A stretch of DNA of 27,451 nt from Methanobacteriota archaeon. GTDB lineage: Archaea > Thermoplasmatota > Thermoplasmata > RBG-16-68-12. Location: positions 1 through 27,451 of the forward strand of contig VBLU01000073.1 in NCBI GenBank assembly GCA_005879065.1. The letters run 5' to 3'. Positions 19,893-27,451 of this stretch are shown here, one piece after another. The position numbers and the translations under genes are program-made. Every line of letters starts with the position of its first letter. Position 1 is the first letter of the stretch. Under the pieces are notes generated by a model, which made no database searches, was not told the DNA's origin, and was given only the letters and a program-made list of their open reading frames with translations.

Positions 19893-21275
19893 TCAAATCG
19901 ACCGATCGAGGAGCTCTGCGATGTCGTACCGCCGGATGTCCTCTCGATTTTTCGTCTTCGCGGCGTCGTCCAGCATGATGAGACAATACGGACACGCGGT
20001 CGCGACCGCATTCGCTTGCGTCTCCTCGATGTGGCTCAAACGGCGGTGGTTCACTTTCTCCCCGGGTTCCTCCATCCACATGCGGGCGCCTCCCGCCCCG
20101 CAGCAGAACCCGCGGTCGCGGGACTTCTCCATCTCGACGACCCGCACGCCCGGGATCCGATACAGGACCTCCCGGGGTTCATCGAAGATCTGGTTGTACC
20201 GTCCCAGGTAGCATGCATCGTGGTAGGTGAGGAACTGGAGCACGTCCTTCGTCGGCGTGAGCCGACCCGCGTCGATCAGTTCGCGAAGGAATTGGGAGTG
20301 GTGGACGACGTCGTATCTCCCGCCGAAATCCGGATATTCGTTCTTCAGCGTGTTGAAGCAGTGCGGACAGGTCGCGACAATTCGCGTGACCGCGTAGCGG
20401 TTCAGCGTCTCGACGTTCCCCATGATCATCGTCTGCGCCAAATATTCGTTGCCGAGTCTCCGCGGTGGATCGCCGGTGCACTTCTCCTCCGGTCCGAGGA
20501 TGGCAAACCGCACGCCGGCCTTCCGAAGGATCCGCGCGAAGGCTTGGGCGACCTTCCGGTTCCGATCGTCGAACGACGCCGCGCAGCCGACCCAGTACAG
20601 GACCTCGATGCCCTGGGCCGCGTTCGCCTCCGCCATCGTCGGGATGCCGAGGCCCTCCGCCCATCGCGCGCGTTGGTCCCAGCCGATGCCCCACGGGTTG
20701 AAGTTCTGCTCGATGTTCCGCATCGCCTCTCTGGTCTCAGGCGGCATCTCGCCTTGCGTGAGGACCATGTGCCGGCGCATCTCGATGATCTTCGGGACGT
20801 GCTCGTTCATCACGGGGCACTCGTACACGCAGGCGTAGCAGGTCGTACACGCCCAGATTCCCTCCTTGGAGTGGACCGTCTCGAACATGTCCGGTAGGCC
20901 TTCGACCTTCCCCGCCAGAATGGCGGCGCCTTGCGCGTCCAGCGTGTCTCGCATGTTCGTGATGATTCGCATCGGGTTCAGCGGTTTCCCCGTCGCGTTC
21001 GCAGGGCATGCGTCCGTGCAACGTCCGCATTCCGTGCACGCGTATCCGTCGAGGAGCTGCCGCCACGAGAGCTGTTCGACGCGGTTCACGCCAAACGTCT
21101 CCGTCTTCTCGAGGTCGGCCTTCTTGATCGCGCCGCTCGGTGTGAGATCCATGAAGAACGTGTTCACGATCGCGAAGATGATGTGCATGTGTTTCGAGTG
21201 AGGCACGTACGCGAGGAAGGAGAACAAGTCGCACCAAGGTCGACGAGATCGGCTTCCACGCGGGGAGAGCGGCAC
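19893..21275 (-). CDS. HdrD-like Fe-S oxidoreductase domain of an EMO-type protein
   Basis: About 448 of 460 codons are homologous, from WCDLFSFLAYVPHSKHMH on. It has two 4Fe-4S motifs, CTECGRCTDACP and CTTCYACVYECP, each followed by the usual Pro. Then come two CCG (HdrB/D) domains: GCAASFDDRN with EEKCTGDPPRRLGN and CPHC, and YHDACYLGRYN with GFCCGAGGARMW and CPYC. This is the catalytic part of a membrane Fe-S protein that takes electrons from EtfAB and reduces quinone (the ETF:menaquinone oxidoreductase, EMO, described in Syntrophus). The first codons of this frame, before WCDLF, are not homologous, since the true N-terminal half lies in the other frame at 21238-21816. Confidence 0.9.
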   Translation of the reverse strand: MPLSPRGSRSRRPWCDLFSFLAYVPHSKHMHIIFAIVNTFFMDLTPSGAIKKADLEKTETFGVNRVEQLSWRQLLDGYACTECGRCTDACPANATGKPLNPMRIITNMRDTLDAQGAAILAGKVEGLPDMFETVHSKEGIWACTTCYACVYECPVMNEHVPKIIEMRRHMVLTQGEMPPETREAMRNIEQNFNPWGIGWDQRARWAEGLGIPTMAEANAAQGIEVLYWVGCAASFDDRNRKVAQAFARILRKAGVRFAILGPEEKCTGDPPRRLGNEYLAQTMIMGNVETLNRYAVTRIVATCPHCFNTLKNEYPDFGGRYDVVHHSQFLRELIDAGRLTPTKDVLQFLTYHDACYLGRYNQIFDEPREVLYRIPGVRVVEMEKSRDRGFCCGAGGARMWMEEPGEKVNHRRLSHIEETQANAVATACPYCLIMLDDAAKTKNREDIRRYDIAELLDRSI

Positions 21276-21816
21276 TCCCGAGCGCGATGTCGGCGGCGTT
21301 GTAGAAGAGGAGCGAGGTGACGATGCCTAGGATGAACAGGAGCACGATCGTCGCGTCGAGCATGCCCTCGTGCATGAGCTTCTTCGGGCGGATCACGTAC
21401 CTTCGATAGAGGGCCATCCCGACCCCGATGGCACCGAGGACGGCGATGACCTCCTCGGCCAGGTACAGCGGTCCGTTCAAGGAAAATCCCGCGATTGAGG
21501 GTGTGGGCACCTGCCATCCGCTGGCGTAGGCCTGGGCCGTAATCTCGACGACGCTCGCTCCGAGGATCACGAACGCCCAGAAGATGAACGAATGGAGGAC
21601 TCCCGCGTACCATTCCCGTGCGACCTTGCGTTGGAAGATCCCGTACACGATGAAGTTCTTCAGCCGCGTCGGGACGTGGTCCCATCGCCGCTCCTGGCCC
21701 TTAGCGAGGAACAAGTACCGGATCCGGAGGTACAGTTTTCGGCCGAAAATCGACAGCGAGACGACGAGGAAGAGGGTCGCGGCATACGTGTCGAGGGCGC
21801 TCAGCACCATGCGCAT
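21238..21816 (-). pseudogene. Membrane (NarI-like) N-terminal half of the EMO-type protein, frame-shifted
   Basis: ATG 21816 opens MRMVLSALDTYAATLFLVVSL, then four to five helices with VLHSFIFWAFVILG (heme-ligand-type His), SLNGPLYLAEEVIAVLGAIGVG and LDATIVLLFILGIVTSLL. It stops being homologous at ALPAWKPISSTLV, near 21241. The expected next part, the rest of a helix-loop and then WCDLFSFLAYVPHSKHMH, begins in another frame immediately beside it (21237). By comparison with the family, about 30 residues are missing. As written, the membrane and Fe-S halves cannot be one polypeptide. It starts 24 nt after the stop of the 141-aa gene, so the intact gene belongs to the citrate synthase operon. 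Confidence 0.75.
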
Positions 21817-21840
21817 TCTTGGGAAAGCGCCCTCCCTTCA

Positions 21841-22266
21841 TCAACCCGCGGGTCGAGGTTTCTCGAAGGGCAGTACGATTCCTTTCGGATCCTGTTCCCG
21901 GATGCGCCGTGTCATTTGCGTGACCTCCGATTCCGGATAGATTTCGTCATACGCCTCAGGTGGCACCTTCCGAACTTTGGCGTCCGGGGCGACGATCACC
22001 AGGACGATCTCGGGAGAGTGCTGATCGAGGAATCCGGTCAGCCGTTCGATCGCGGGCCGCGACAGGACGGGCACAGGTTCGACGAGGAACAGGATGGGTC
22101 CGCGCCGAGCGACGATCGCGGGCGAGTACTTCGCCGCGGCGCCGGCCGCGTTCCGAACGCGGAACCGGAGGGACCGGTGTTCGTGCGGCAGTCCCTGTCG
22201 AACCATCTCGGCGCACACGGTCGCCTCGAGCTTGGTCCGAAACTCATGCTTCGCGCGCTCGGTCAC
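21841..22266 (-). CDS. Small conserved-looking protein, possible nuclease-like fold
   Basis: A 141-aa unknown. The order of predicted elements is an N-terminal helix (EFRTKLEATVCAEMVRQG), a strand (LRFRV), YSPAIVARRGPILFLVEPVPVLS, a helix (RPAIERLTGFLDQH) and a strand (IVLVIVAP). This recalls the restriction-endonuclease-like fold, in which PD ... (D/E)xK would lie at SPAIV ... LVEPV. Here the Asp and Lys are missing, so it would be non-catalytic. The assignment is tentative. GTG 22266 overlaps the icd TGA (GTGA, 22263-22266), showing translational coupling; it sits between icd and the EMO-type gene. Confidence 0.6.
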   Translation of the reverse strand: MTERAKHEFRTKLEATVCAEMVRQGLPHEHRSLRFRVRNAAGAAAKYSPAIVARRGPILFLVEPVPVLSRPAIERLTGFLDQHSPEIVLVIVAPDAKVRKVPPEAYDEIYPESEVTQMTRRIREQDPKGIVLPFEKPRPAG

Positions 22267-23525
22267 CGCGGAGCCCCATGGATCGCCTCGACGACCGCCT
22301 GGGCGAAGACGGACGTGCTGACCTCTTTCGACCCGGGCATCTGCCGCGCCAGGTCATACGTGACGACCTTCGAGGCGACGACCTTGCGGACGGCATCGCG
22401 CAATCGGACGGCCGCGTCCTGCCATCCGAGGTACTCGAGCATCATCACGCCTGCGAGCATCTCCGCGGTCGGGTTCACCTTGTCCATCCCGGCGTATTTC
22501 GGCGCGCTCCCGTGGACGGGCTCGAACACCGCGTGGGCGTCGCCCATGTTCCCGCCCGCCGCGACGCCGAGTCCGCCGATCTGGGCCGCGGCGGCGTCGC
22601 TCAGGTAGTCCCCGTTCAGATTGGTCGTGGCGAGGACGTCGTATTCCTCCGGCCGCAGGAGGAGCTGCTGGAACATGTTGTCCGCAATCACGTCTTTAAT
22701 CAGAATCGTATCGGCCGGAACCTTGCCGTCGTACTTGCGGACCGCGTCCTCCCACGGGATCGTCCGATCCCCGAATTCATCCTGGGCGACCTCGTACCCC
22801 CACGCGCGGAACGCTCCCTCCGTGTACTTCATGATGTTCCCCTTGTGGACGAGGGTCACGGACCTGCGTCGATTCCGAATGGCGTAGCGGATTGCCTTTC
22901 GAACCAGGCGCTTCGAACCCGTCTCGCTGATCGGTTTCACGCCGATGCCGCTGTCCGGCCGCACCTGCGTTTGGAATTCCTTCTCCAGGATCTCGATCAT
23001 GCGGATCGCCTCGGGAGATCCTTCTTCCCATTCGATGCCCGCGTAGACGTCCTCCGTTCCCTCGCGGAAGATGACCACGTCGAGGCGCTCCGGATGCGTC
23101 ACGGGACTCGGCATCCCGGGGATCCAATAGACGGGCCTCACATTCGCGTACAGGTCGAGGGTCTTCCGGAGGGCCACGTTCAGGGATCGGAATCCGCCGC
23201 CGACCGGGGTCGTCATCGGGCCCTTGATCGCGACGACGTACTCCCGGATCGCCGCGAGGGTGGCCTGCGGCAAGAGCTCGCCATACTGGAACATCGCTTT
23301 CTCGCCCGCCGGGACCGGATACCAGGCGATCTTCCGTCGACCTCCGAAGGTGTCCGCAATCGCGGCGTCGATCGCGCGGGCCGCGGCGTGGACGACCTCG
23401 GGACCGATCCCGTCGCCCTCGATTACGGGGATGATCGGGTCGTCGGGGATTCGGAGGCCCGCCTCCGCGATGAGGATCTTGTGCCCTCGTTCCGGAGGCC
23501 GCAGGACGAGGCGCTCCGACGGCAT
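22263..23525 (-). CDS. icd: Isocitrate dehydrogenase, NADP-type
   Basis: A 420-aa TCA-cycle enzyme converting isocitrate to 2-oxoglutarate and CO2. Seen: VIEGDGIGPEVV, TTPVGGGFRSLNVALRKTLDLYANVRP (isocitrate-binding Ser and Args), FREGTEDVYAGIEW, VTLVHKGNIMKYTEGAF with catalytic Lys, KDVIADNMFQQLLLRP, NGDYLSDAAAAQIGGLG, and EPVHGSAPKYAGMDKVNP. The coenzyme loop has Lys-Tyr (APKY) and the later TYDLAR keeps Tyr and Arg, the pattern of NADP-specific enzymes such as that of E. coli. It starts 10 nt after citrate synthase. Confidence 0.95.
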   Translation of the reverse strand: MPSERLVLRPPERGHKILIAEAGLRIPDDPIIPVIEGDGIGPEVVHAAARAIDAAIADTFGGRRKIAWYPVPAGEKAMFQYGELLPQATLAAIREYVVAIKGPMTTPVGGGFRSLNVALRKTLDLYANVRPVYWIPGMPSPVTHPERLDVVIFREGTEDVYAGIEWEEGSPEAIRMIEILEKEFQTQVRPDSGIGVKPISETGSKRLVRKAIRYAIRNRRRSVTLVHKGNIMKYTEGAFRAWGYEVAQDEFGDRTIPWEDAVRKYDGKVPADTILIKDVIADNMFQQLLLRPEEYDVLATTNLNGDYLSDAAAAQIGGLGVAAGGNMGDAHAVFEPVHGSAPKYAGMDKVNPTAEMLAGVMMLEYLGWQDAAVRLRDAVRKVVASKVVTYDLARQMPGSKEVSTSVFAQAVVEAIHGAPR

Positions 23526-23535
23526 CCGGGTCGCC

Positions 23536-24687
23536 TCACGCCCGCTCGTCGAGGGGCACGTACGCGAGGTCCCTTGGGCCGACGTACCAGTCCAACGGTC
23601 GGAGGAGGCGGTTGTCCTCCCAATACTCGATCACGTGGGCCGTCCAGCCCGAGATCCGGGAGAGGGCGAAAACCGGGGTGAAGAGGTCCGTCGGAATGCC
23701 GAGGCCGTGGAAGACCAGTCCCGAATAGAAGTCCACGTTCGGGAAGACGCGCTTCGACGCGAGCTCTCGGACGACCGTGTCCTCGATCGTGGCGGCGATC
23801 CGGAAGTAGGTGTCGTCCCCCTGCATCTGGGCGAGCTTCCGGGCGTAGTCCTTCATGATGAGCGCCCTGGGATCGTAGGTCTTGTAGACCCGGTGCCCGA
23901 ACCCGTATACCTTCTCCTTGTTCCGGAGGGTGTTCAGCACGAAATTCTCCGCAAGGTCAGGCTTGCCGATCGTCTCGATCATGTTCAGCGCCGCTTCGAT
24001 GGCGCCGCCATGAAGAGGTCCTTTCAGGGTCGCGATGGCGCCGACGACCGTGCTGTAGAGGTCCGCCAAGGTCGAGGCCGCCACGGTGGCCCCAAACGTG
24101 GACGCGTTCATTCCGTGGTCTGCGTACAGCACAAGGGCGACGTCCATCATGCGAGCCCGGGCCGGGTCCGGTCGCTTGCCCGTGATCATCCGGAGGAAAT
24201 CCTCCGCGTGGCCCAGCCTCGGGTCCGGTCGGAGCACACGCTGCCCTTTCCGGATCCGCTCATACGTCGCGACGACGGTCGCCAGTTGCGCGGTGAGTCG
24301 CAACGCCTTCCGAAGGTTCGCGGCCCGCGTGGAGTCGTCCCGTTCCGGGTCGAAACCGCTCATGTACGAGACCGCGGTGCGGAGCACGTCCATCGGCGGC
24401 GCGTGTTCCGGCATGGTACGGAGGAGTTTCAGGACCGAAGGAGGCAGGGTCCGCGAGGCGGCGAGATCGGCCTTCGCCTTCTCCAGCTCGGCGCTGTTCG
24501 GGAGGTGCCCTTGCAGCAGGAGGAAGACGGTCTCCTCGAACGTCGAGTACTCGGCGAGTTCGCGGATGTCGTATCCGCGGTACACGAGGCGTCCACGTTG
24601 ACCGTCGATGAAACAGATCGATGTCTCCTTCACGTAGATGTCATCGAGCCCTCGGTCGATCTTCGGAGTCGATAGATCGGCCTTCAT
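23536..24687 (-). CDS. gltA: Citrate synthase
   Basis: A 383-aa enzyme condensing oxaloacetate and acetyl-CoA, similar in length and pattern to archaeal type II-like citrate synthases. Seen: DGQRGRLVYRGYDIRELA, ADHGMNASTF (oxaloacetate-binding His), the catalytic His in GPLHGGAIEAAL, GFGHRVYKTYDPRA (second catalytic His and the Arg/Tyr cluster), FPNVDFYSGL (catalytic Asp) and a C-terminal SRISGWTAHVIEY. ATG 24687 is the natural start. It heads a four-gene minus-strand operon: citrate synthase, icd, the 141-aa protein and the EMO-type protein. Confidence 0.96.
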   Translation of the reverse strand: MKADLSTPKIDRGLDDIYVKETSICFIDGQRGRLVYRGYDIRELAEYSTFEETVFLLLQGHLPNSAELEKAKADLAASRTLPPSVLKLLRTMPEHAPPMDVLRTAVSYMSGFDPERDDSTRAANLRKALRLTAQLATVVATYERIRKGQRVLRPDPRLGHAEDFLRMITGKRPDPARARMMDVALVLYADHGMNASTFGATVAASTLADLYSTVVGAIATLKGPLHGGAIEAALNMIETIGKPDLAENFVLNTLRNKEKVYGFGHRVYKTYDPRALIMKDYARKLAQMQGDDTYFRIAATIEDTVVRELASKRVFPNVDFYSGLVFHGLGIPTDLFTPVFALSRISGWTAHVIEYWEDNRLLRPLDWYVGPRDLAYVPLDERA

Positions 24688-24808
24688 GGCCCGCGTCTCC
24701 GAGACGAATCGGCCTCTTGCGTGGGTGGTTGACCGGTGCGCGAAGAATCGGGACGCGCGATGGAACCCTCTCGGAAACCGTTCGTCCGGACACCACCAGC
24801 TGCGGGTG

Positions 24809-24839
24809 CATTACATACTAAGGGGGGACTCTTATTAAA
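24809..24839 (-). promoter_or_regulatory. TATA-like boxes before the citrate synthase operon
   Basis: Two A/T-rich stretches read on the minus strand: TTTAATAAG (24831-24839) and TAGTATGTAATG (24809-24820). Either would start a leader of about 100-125 nt before gltA. The leader shows no obvious short gene or stable hairpin by eye. The long leader is unlike the leaderless genes elsewhere in the window. Confidence 0.45.
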
Positions 24840-24867
24840 GCGTGAGGTCGTGTGCCGCGCTCTGACA

Positions 24868-25737
24868 TCACACGGGGATTCGGAGGATCGCGTCGGCCAT
24901 CATCCCGAGCAAGAGGAGCGTCAGATAGATTCCCGAGAACTTGTAACCGGCCCACGCGTTTTCGACGCTCGGAGACATCAGAAACTTCGCGGTGAATCCA
25001 AGCAACACGGCCCCCGCGATGATCGCGACTCCGAGATAGACGGCGTCGAAGGCGGACGTGAACACGAACGCGATGCTCGCGACCGCGACGACCGTCGACG
25101 AGAAGGTGATGGCCCTCACGGACGTTCGTTCGTCAGAGACCGAGGGAAGCATCGGGAGTCCCGCCCGCCGGTAGTCCTCGCGGCTCCGGAACGCGAGAGC
25201 CCAGAAATGGCCCGGGGTCCAGAGGAATACGAGGAGGGCGATGAGGATGGCCGGAAGGCTGATGGCATTCGATGCGGCAGCGGATCCCGCCAAGGCGGGA
25301 AAGGAACCCGCGAATCCTCCGATCACGATGTTGCTCACGTGGGTCCGCTTCAGGCCCAAAGTGTAGACGCCGATATACACGACGAAACCGAGGCCGATCA
25401 TCAGGGCCGTCAGGAGATTGATCCCGAGTCCCGCGACGACGAGGCCGAGGGCGACGAGGCCGAGGCCGAATTCGAGGGCGTGCGCGGGCGGCTCAATCCG
25501 ATGCTGAGGCAAGGGTCGAGCCTGCGTCCGCCGCATGACCGAGTCGAGGTCTCGGTCGAGATAGTGGTTCGTGGCGCTGGCGCCGGCGGCCCCGAGGAAT
25601 CCGGCGACGATCAGAAGGGCGAACCGACCCACGTCCACGTGGATACCGGATGTGGCGACGTACCCCGCGGCGGCGACAAGCAGGAGAAGCGCGTCGATCC
25701 GGAGTTTCATCAGTTGGACATAGTCTGCGAGGGCCAC
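24868..25737 (-). CDS. ctaB: Protoheme IX farnesyltransferase (heme O synthase)
   Basis: A 289-aa UbiA-family membrane enzyme attaching farnesyl to heme b, giving heme O for heme-copper oxidases. Seen: the first Asp motif ATNHYLDRDLDSVMRRTQARPLP, YTLGLKRTHVSNIVIGGFAGSFPALAG, and WTPGHFWALAFRSREDYRRAGLPMLP (second acidic motif region). Nine hydrophobic segments fit the fold. The start is GTG 25737. A TATA-like GGTTAAGAA (minus strand, 25771-25780) overlaps the endonuclease III stop codon. The presence of ctaB argues for aerobic respiration. Confidence 0.95.
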   Translation of the reverse strand: MALADYVQLMKLRIDALLLLVAAAGYVATSGIHVDVGRFALLIVAGFLGAAGASATNHYLDRDLDSVMRRTQARPLPQHRIEPPAHALEFGLGLVALGLVVAGLGINLLTALMIGLGFVVYIGVYTLGLKRTHVSNIVIGGFAGSFPALAGSAAASNAISLPAILIALLVFLWTPGHFWALAFRSREDYRRAGLPMLPSVSDERTSVRAITFSSTVVAVASIAFVFTSAFDAVYLGVAIIAGAVLLGFTAKFLMSPSVENAWAGYKFSGIYLTLLLLGMMADAILRIPV

Positions 25738-25773
25738 GGAGAACGCTCTTCGCGCGCTAACCGACCTGCGTTC

Positions 25774-26484
25774 TTAACCCTTTGTCGACGAGCCGTGCTT
25801 ACGCGGGGTTGACGGCTGTTTCCGAAGTCGAGAGCGACGGTACCAATCGCAATCCGCCTGAACCGGACAATCCTCGCAGCGTGGATTCCTCGCCTTACAC
25901 AGCGCGCGTCCGTGGGCGATGATCGCGAGGTGCCATGCCTTGCGTTTCGCCGGCGGAGTCCACTCCTCGAGTGCGCTCCGAATCGACTCGTAATCCTTGC
26001 GGCGGGTGAGCTCCCATCGGCGCGCGATGCGGGCGATGTGAGTGTCGACGGGGAACGTCGGACGACCGCCAGCCATTGCGAGGACGACGTCGGCGGTCTT
26101 GGGACCGACACCGGGAAGGGCCATCAGTTCCGCCCGTGCCCGTTCGGTCGGGAGGCTGAGGATGCGCTCGACCCGGCCGTCCCACTTGTCTCGGATCGCG
26201 GCCGCCGTCGCGCGGATCCGTGGGGCTTTCTGACGCGCAAGGCCCGCGTGCCAAATCGCCCGCGCGATTTCCTCATCGAAAGTGTCCGCGAGCCGATCGG
26301 GCGTAATGGCACCGACCTGGAGGCGTAGGTCTTCGAGCCCGCGGCGTTCGTTCGCCGCGGTCGTGCTTTGCGAGAGGATGGTCGAGACGAGGACCTCGAA
26401 AGGTGTCATCCCCGTCGTCCAGTCCTTCAGAGGATAGCGGCCTTCGAGGGTCCGCATGGTGCGGAGGAACGCCCGACGGTCCAT
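25774..26484 (-). CDS. nth: Endonuclease III-type DNA glycosylase
   Basis: A 236-aa base-excision enzyme removing oxidised pyrimidines. Seen: EVLVSTILSQSTT, the helix-hairpin-helix LPGVGPKTADVVLAMAGG with the catalytic Lys, FPVDTHIARIARRW with the catalytic Asp, and the C-terminal 4Fe-4S loop C-x6-C-x2-C-x5-C (RALCKARNPRCEDCPVQADC). A basic tail follows. ATG 26484 is 34 nt downstream of the proline dehydrogenase stop, so they may be co-transcribed. Confidence 0.94.
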   Translation of the reverse strand: MDRRAFLRTMRTLEGRYPLKDWTTGMTPFEVLVSTILSQSTTAANERRGLEDLRLQVGAITPDRLADTFDEEIARAIWHAGLARQKAPRIRATAAAIRDKWDGRVERILSLPTERARAELMALPGVGPKTADVVLAMAGGRPTFPVDTHIARIARRWELTRRKDYESIRSALEEWTPPAKRKAWHLAIIAHGRALCKARNPRCEDCPVQADCDWYRRSRLRKQPSTPRKHGSSTKG

Positions 26485-26518
26485 GGGCTCGCAACGTCCG
26501 CGGGCAGAAAAAGGTGCT

Positions 26519-27379
26519 TCAGTCTTCGACGAAGGATCGGATCATCGTCATGATGTTCCTCGGCCGCTCGCGGAGCCTGCGGCTGAAGTAGGGAAGCCAG
26601 TTCGGTCCGTATGGGATGTACTCCGACACGCGATGACCCTGCTCGACCATCTCGCGTTTCAGCGGGTCTCGGACGCCCTGTAGCATCGCGAATTCGAACG
26701 GCGTGGGATGCTCACGGGCGAGCTCCAGGGCGCGACGGATCATGCGGCCGTCATGACTCCCGACCGCGAAGTCCCGCGCTCGACGGAACAAGGTCTCGAG
26801 GTGCTTGAGGTAGGCGCGGTCGATCTCCGTGCGTGTACCGTACGCGATGTCCGCGGTCTCTTTGTACGCTCCCTTGACAAGACGGATCCGGGCCGTTTCC
26901 TGAATCAACCGATCGATGTCGTCGGCCGTCCGTTTTAGATTCGCCTGAACGCAGATTCCGACTCGGTCGTATCGTTCGAGGAGCCGCTCGCCGATCCAGA
27001 GCGTGTCGTCCGTCGTATGGGCGTTCTCCATGTCCAACCAGAGAACCCGGCCATCCGCCTTCGCGGCATCGAGGACCGGGATCATCTGGGACAGCGCGTA
27101 CGCTTTGTCGATCAACGCGCCAAATTGCGTGGGCTTGAGGCTGACCGTTCCTCGGATTCCTCCGGACGACATGGAGGCCAGAACTTGGAGGTACTCCCGC
27201 GTCGTCGCCTCGACCAGGGCCTTGTCCCGGTAGTGTTCGCCGAGGTGGTTCACCAGGGCGTCGATGCCCCTAGCGTTCGCGTCCTTCGCGACGCGGAGGG
27301 CGTCGTCCATCGCCTCTCCCGCGACCCATTGACGAGCGAATCGCAGGAGGAACGCCATCGGGTCGCGCGAACCCCTCAT
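26519..27379 (-). CDS. Proline dehydrogenase (FAD-dependent)
   Basis: A 286-aa beta/alpha barrel flavoenzyme oxidising proline to pyrroline-5-carboxylate and passing electrons to quinone or ETF. Seen: VSLKPTQFGALID, WLDMENAHTTDDT, GICVQANLKRTADDID, RIRLVKGAYKET, FAVGSHDGRMI, and YIPYGPNWLPYFSRRLRERP, whose paired Args bind the substrate carboxylate. It is of monofunctional PutA/PRODH length. ATG 27379 is used; ATG 27358 (MAFLLRF) is possible and is favoured if the A/T-rich ATCTATTT near 27388 is the TATA box. The pyrroline-5-carboxylate dehydrogenase is not in the window. Confidence 0.93.
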   Translation of the reverse strand: MRGSRDPMAFLLRFARQWVAGEAMDDALRVAKDANARGIDALVNHLGEHYRDKALVEATTREYLQVLASMSSGGIRGTVSLKPTQFGALIDKAYALSQMIPVLDAAKADGRVLWLDMENAHTTDDTLWIGERLLERYDRVGICVQANLKRTADDIDRLIQETARIRLVKGAYKETADIAYGTRTEIDRAYLKHLETLFRRARDFAVGSHDGRMIRRALELAREHPTPFEFAMLQGVRDPLKREMVEQGHRVSEYIPYGPNWLPYFSRRLRERPRNIMTMIRSFVED

Positions 27380-27451
27380 TGGGGTCAAATAGATTCCGAA
27401 CCGGAGGCGGCGAGGCCGTCGTTCACACGGGTTTCCCGCACGACATGCAGA

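Noticed and set aside
19692..20897. 401-codon plus-strand frame across the HdrD-like gene
   Set aside because: The minus strand has a full set of Fe-S and CCG motifs; this frame has none.
21960..23681. 573-codon frame antisense to icd and the 141-aa gene
   Set aside because: It spans two real minus-strand genes, has no domains and has the Arg/Gly/Pro-rich composition of a shadow frame.
24736..25812. 358-codon plus-strand frame across ctaB
   Set aside because: Highly charged, no motifs, and exactly antisense to a clear heme O synthase.

Overview
The window reads as a GC-rich archaeal chromosome segment, most likely a heterotrophic, aerobically respiring member of the Thermoplasmatota; the lineage is an inference. 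The archaeal signals are A/T-rich TATA-like boxes about 25 nt before many start codons (leaderless or short-leader genes), an archaeal-type MoaC C-terminus, a class II ribonucleotide reductase with an intein, and single-copy GTG/TTG-started genes packed with little spacing. No mobile element other than the intein, no CRISPR array and no RNA gene was recognised.

Layout. 1-2180: the 3' end of a threonine dehydratase and a secreted Asp-box (BNR) protein. 2305-4338: molybdenum cofactor genes (damaged moaC; moaD-moaE overlapping by 4 nt), a His/Asp/Gly-rich anchored protein and a 78-aa unknown. 4418-8026: DUF998 membrane protein, HflX GTPase, a small membrane protein and a GcvT-family aminomethyltransferase. 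8096-11507: adenosylcobalamin-dependent ribonucleotide reductase with a 353-aa LAGLIDADG intein, preceded by direct repeats and broken near its 3' end. 11549-15551: a VOC/glyoxalase protein, a D-2-hydroxyacid dehydrogenase, glutamate dehydrogenase, a monooxygenase-like fragment and a methyltransferase. 15656-19429: etfB-etfA, a membrane zinc-ribbon protein, a 292-bp tandem duplication, an archaeal arrestin-like protein and a pterin carbinolamine dehydratase. 19426-24687 (minus): DoxX, then a likely operon of citrate synthase, isocitrate dehydrogenase, a small unknown and a membrane HdrD-like (EMO-like) Fe-S oxidoreductase. 24868-27379 (minus): heme O synthase, endonuclease III and proline dehydrogenase.

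Working together: threonine dehydratase, glutamate and proline dehydrogenases and GcvT point to growth on amino acids or peptides. Carbon would enter the TCA cycle (citrate synthase, NADP-type isocitrate dehydrogenase). Electrons from flavin dehydrogenases would pass through EtfAB to the EMO-like membrane protein and the quinone pool, and CtaB would supply heme O for a terminal oxidase.

The strangest property is structural. Four normally conserved genes or gene pairs (moaC, nrdJ, gdhA with its convergent neighbour, and the EMO-like gene) each lose a short conserved stretch, three of them with a frame change, and one locus carries an almost perfect 292-bp tandem duplication. Either this contig carries several small assembly errors or this genome has suffered unusual short-repeat rearrangement. 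Raw reads would decide between the two.
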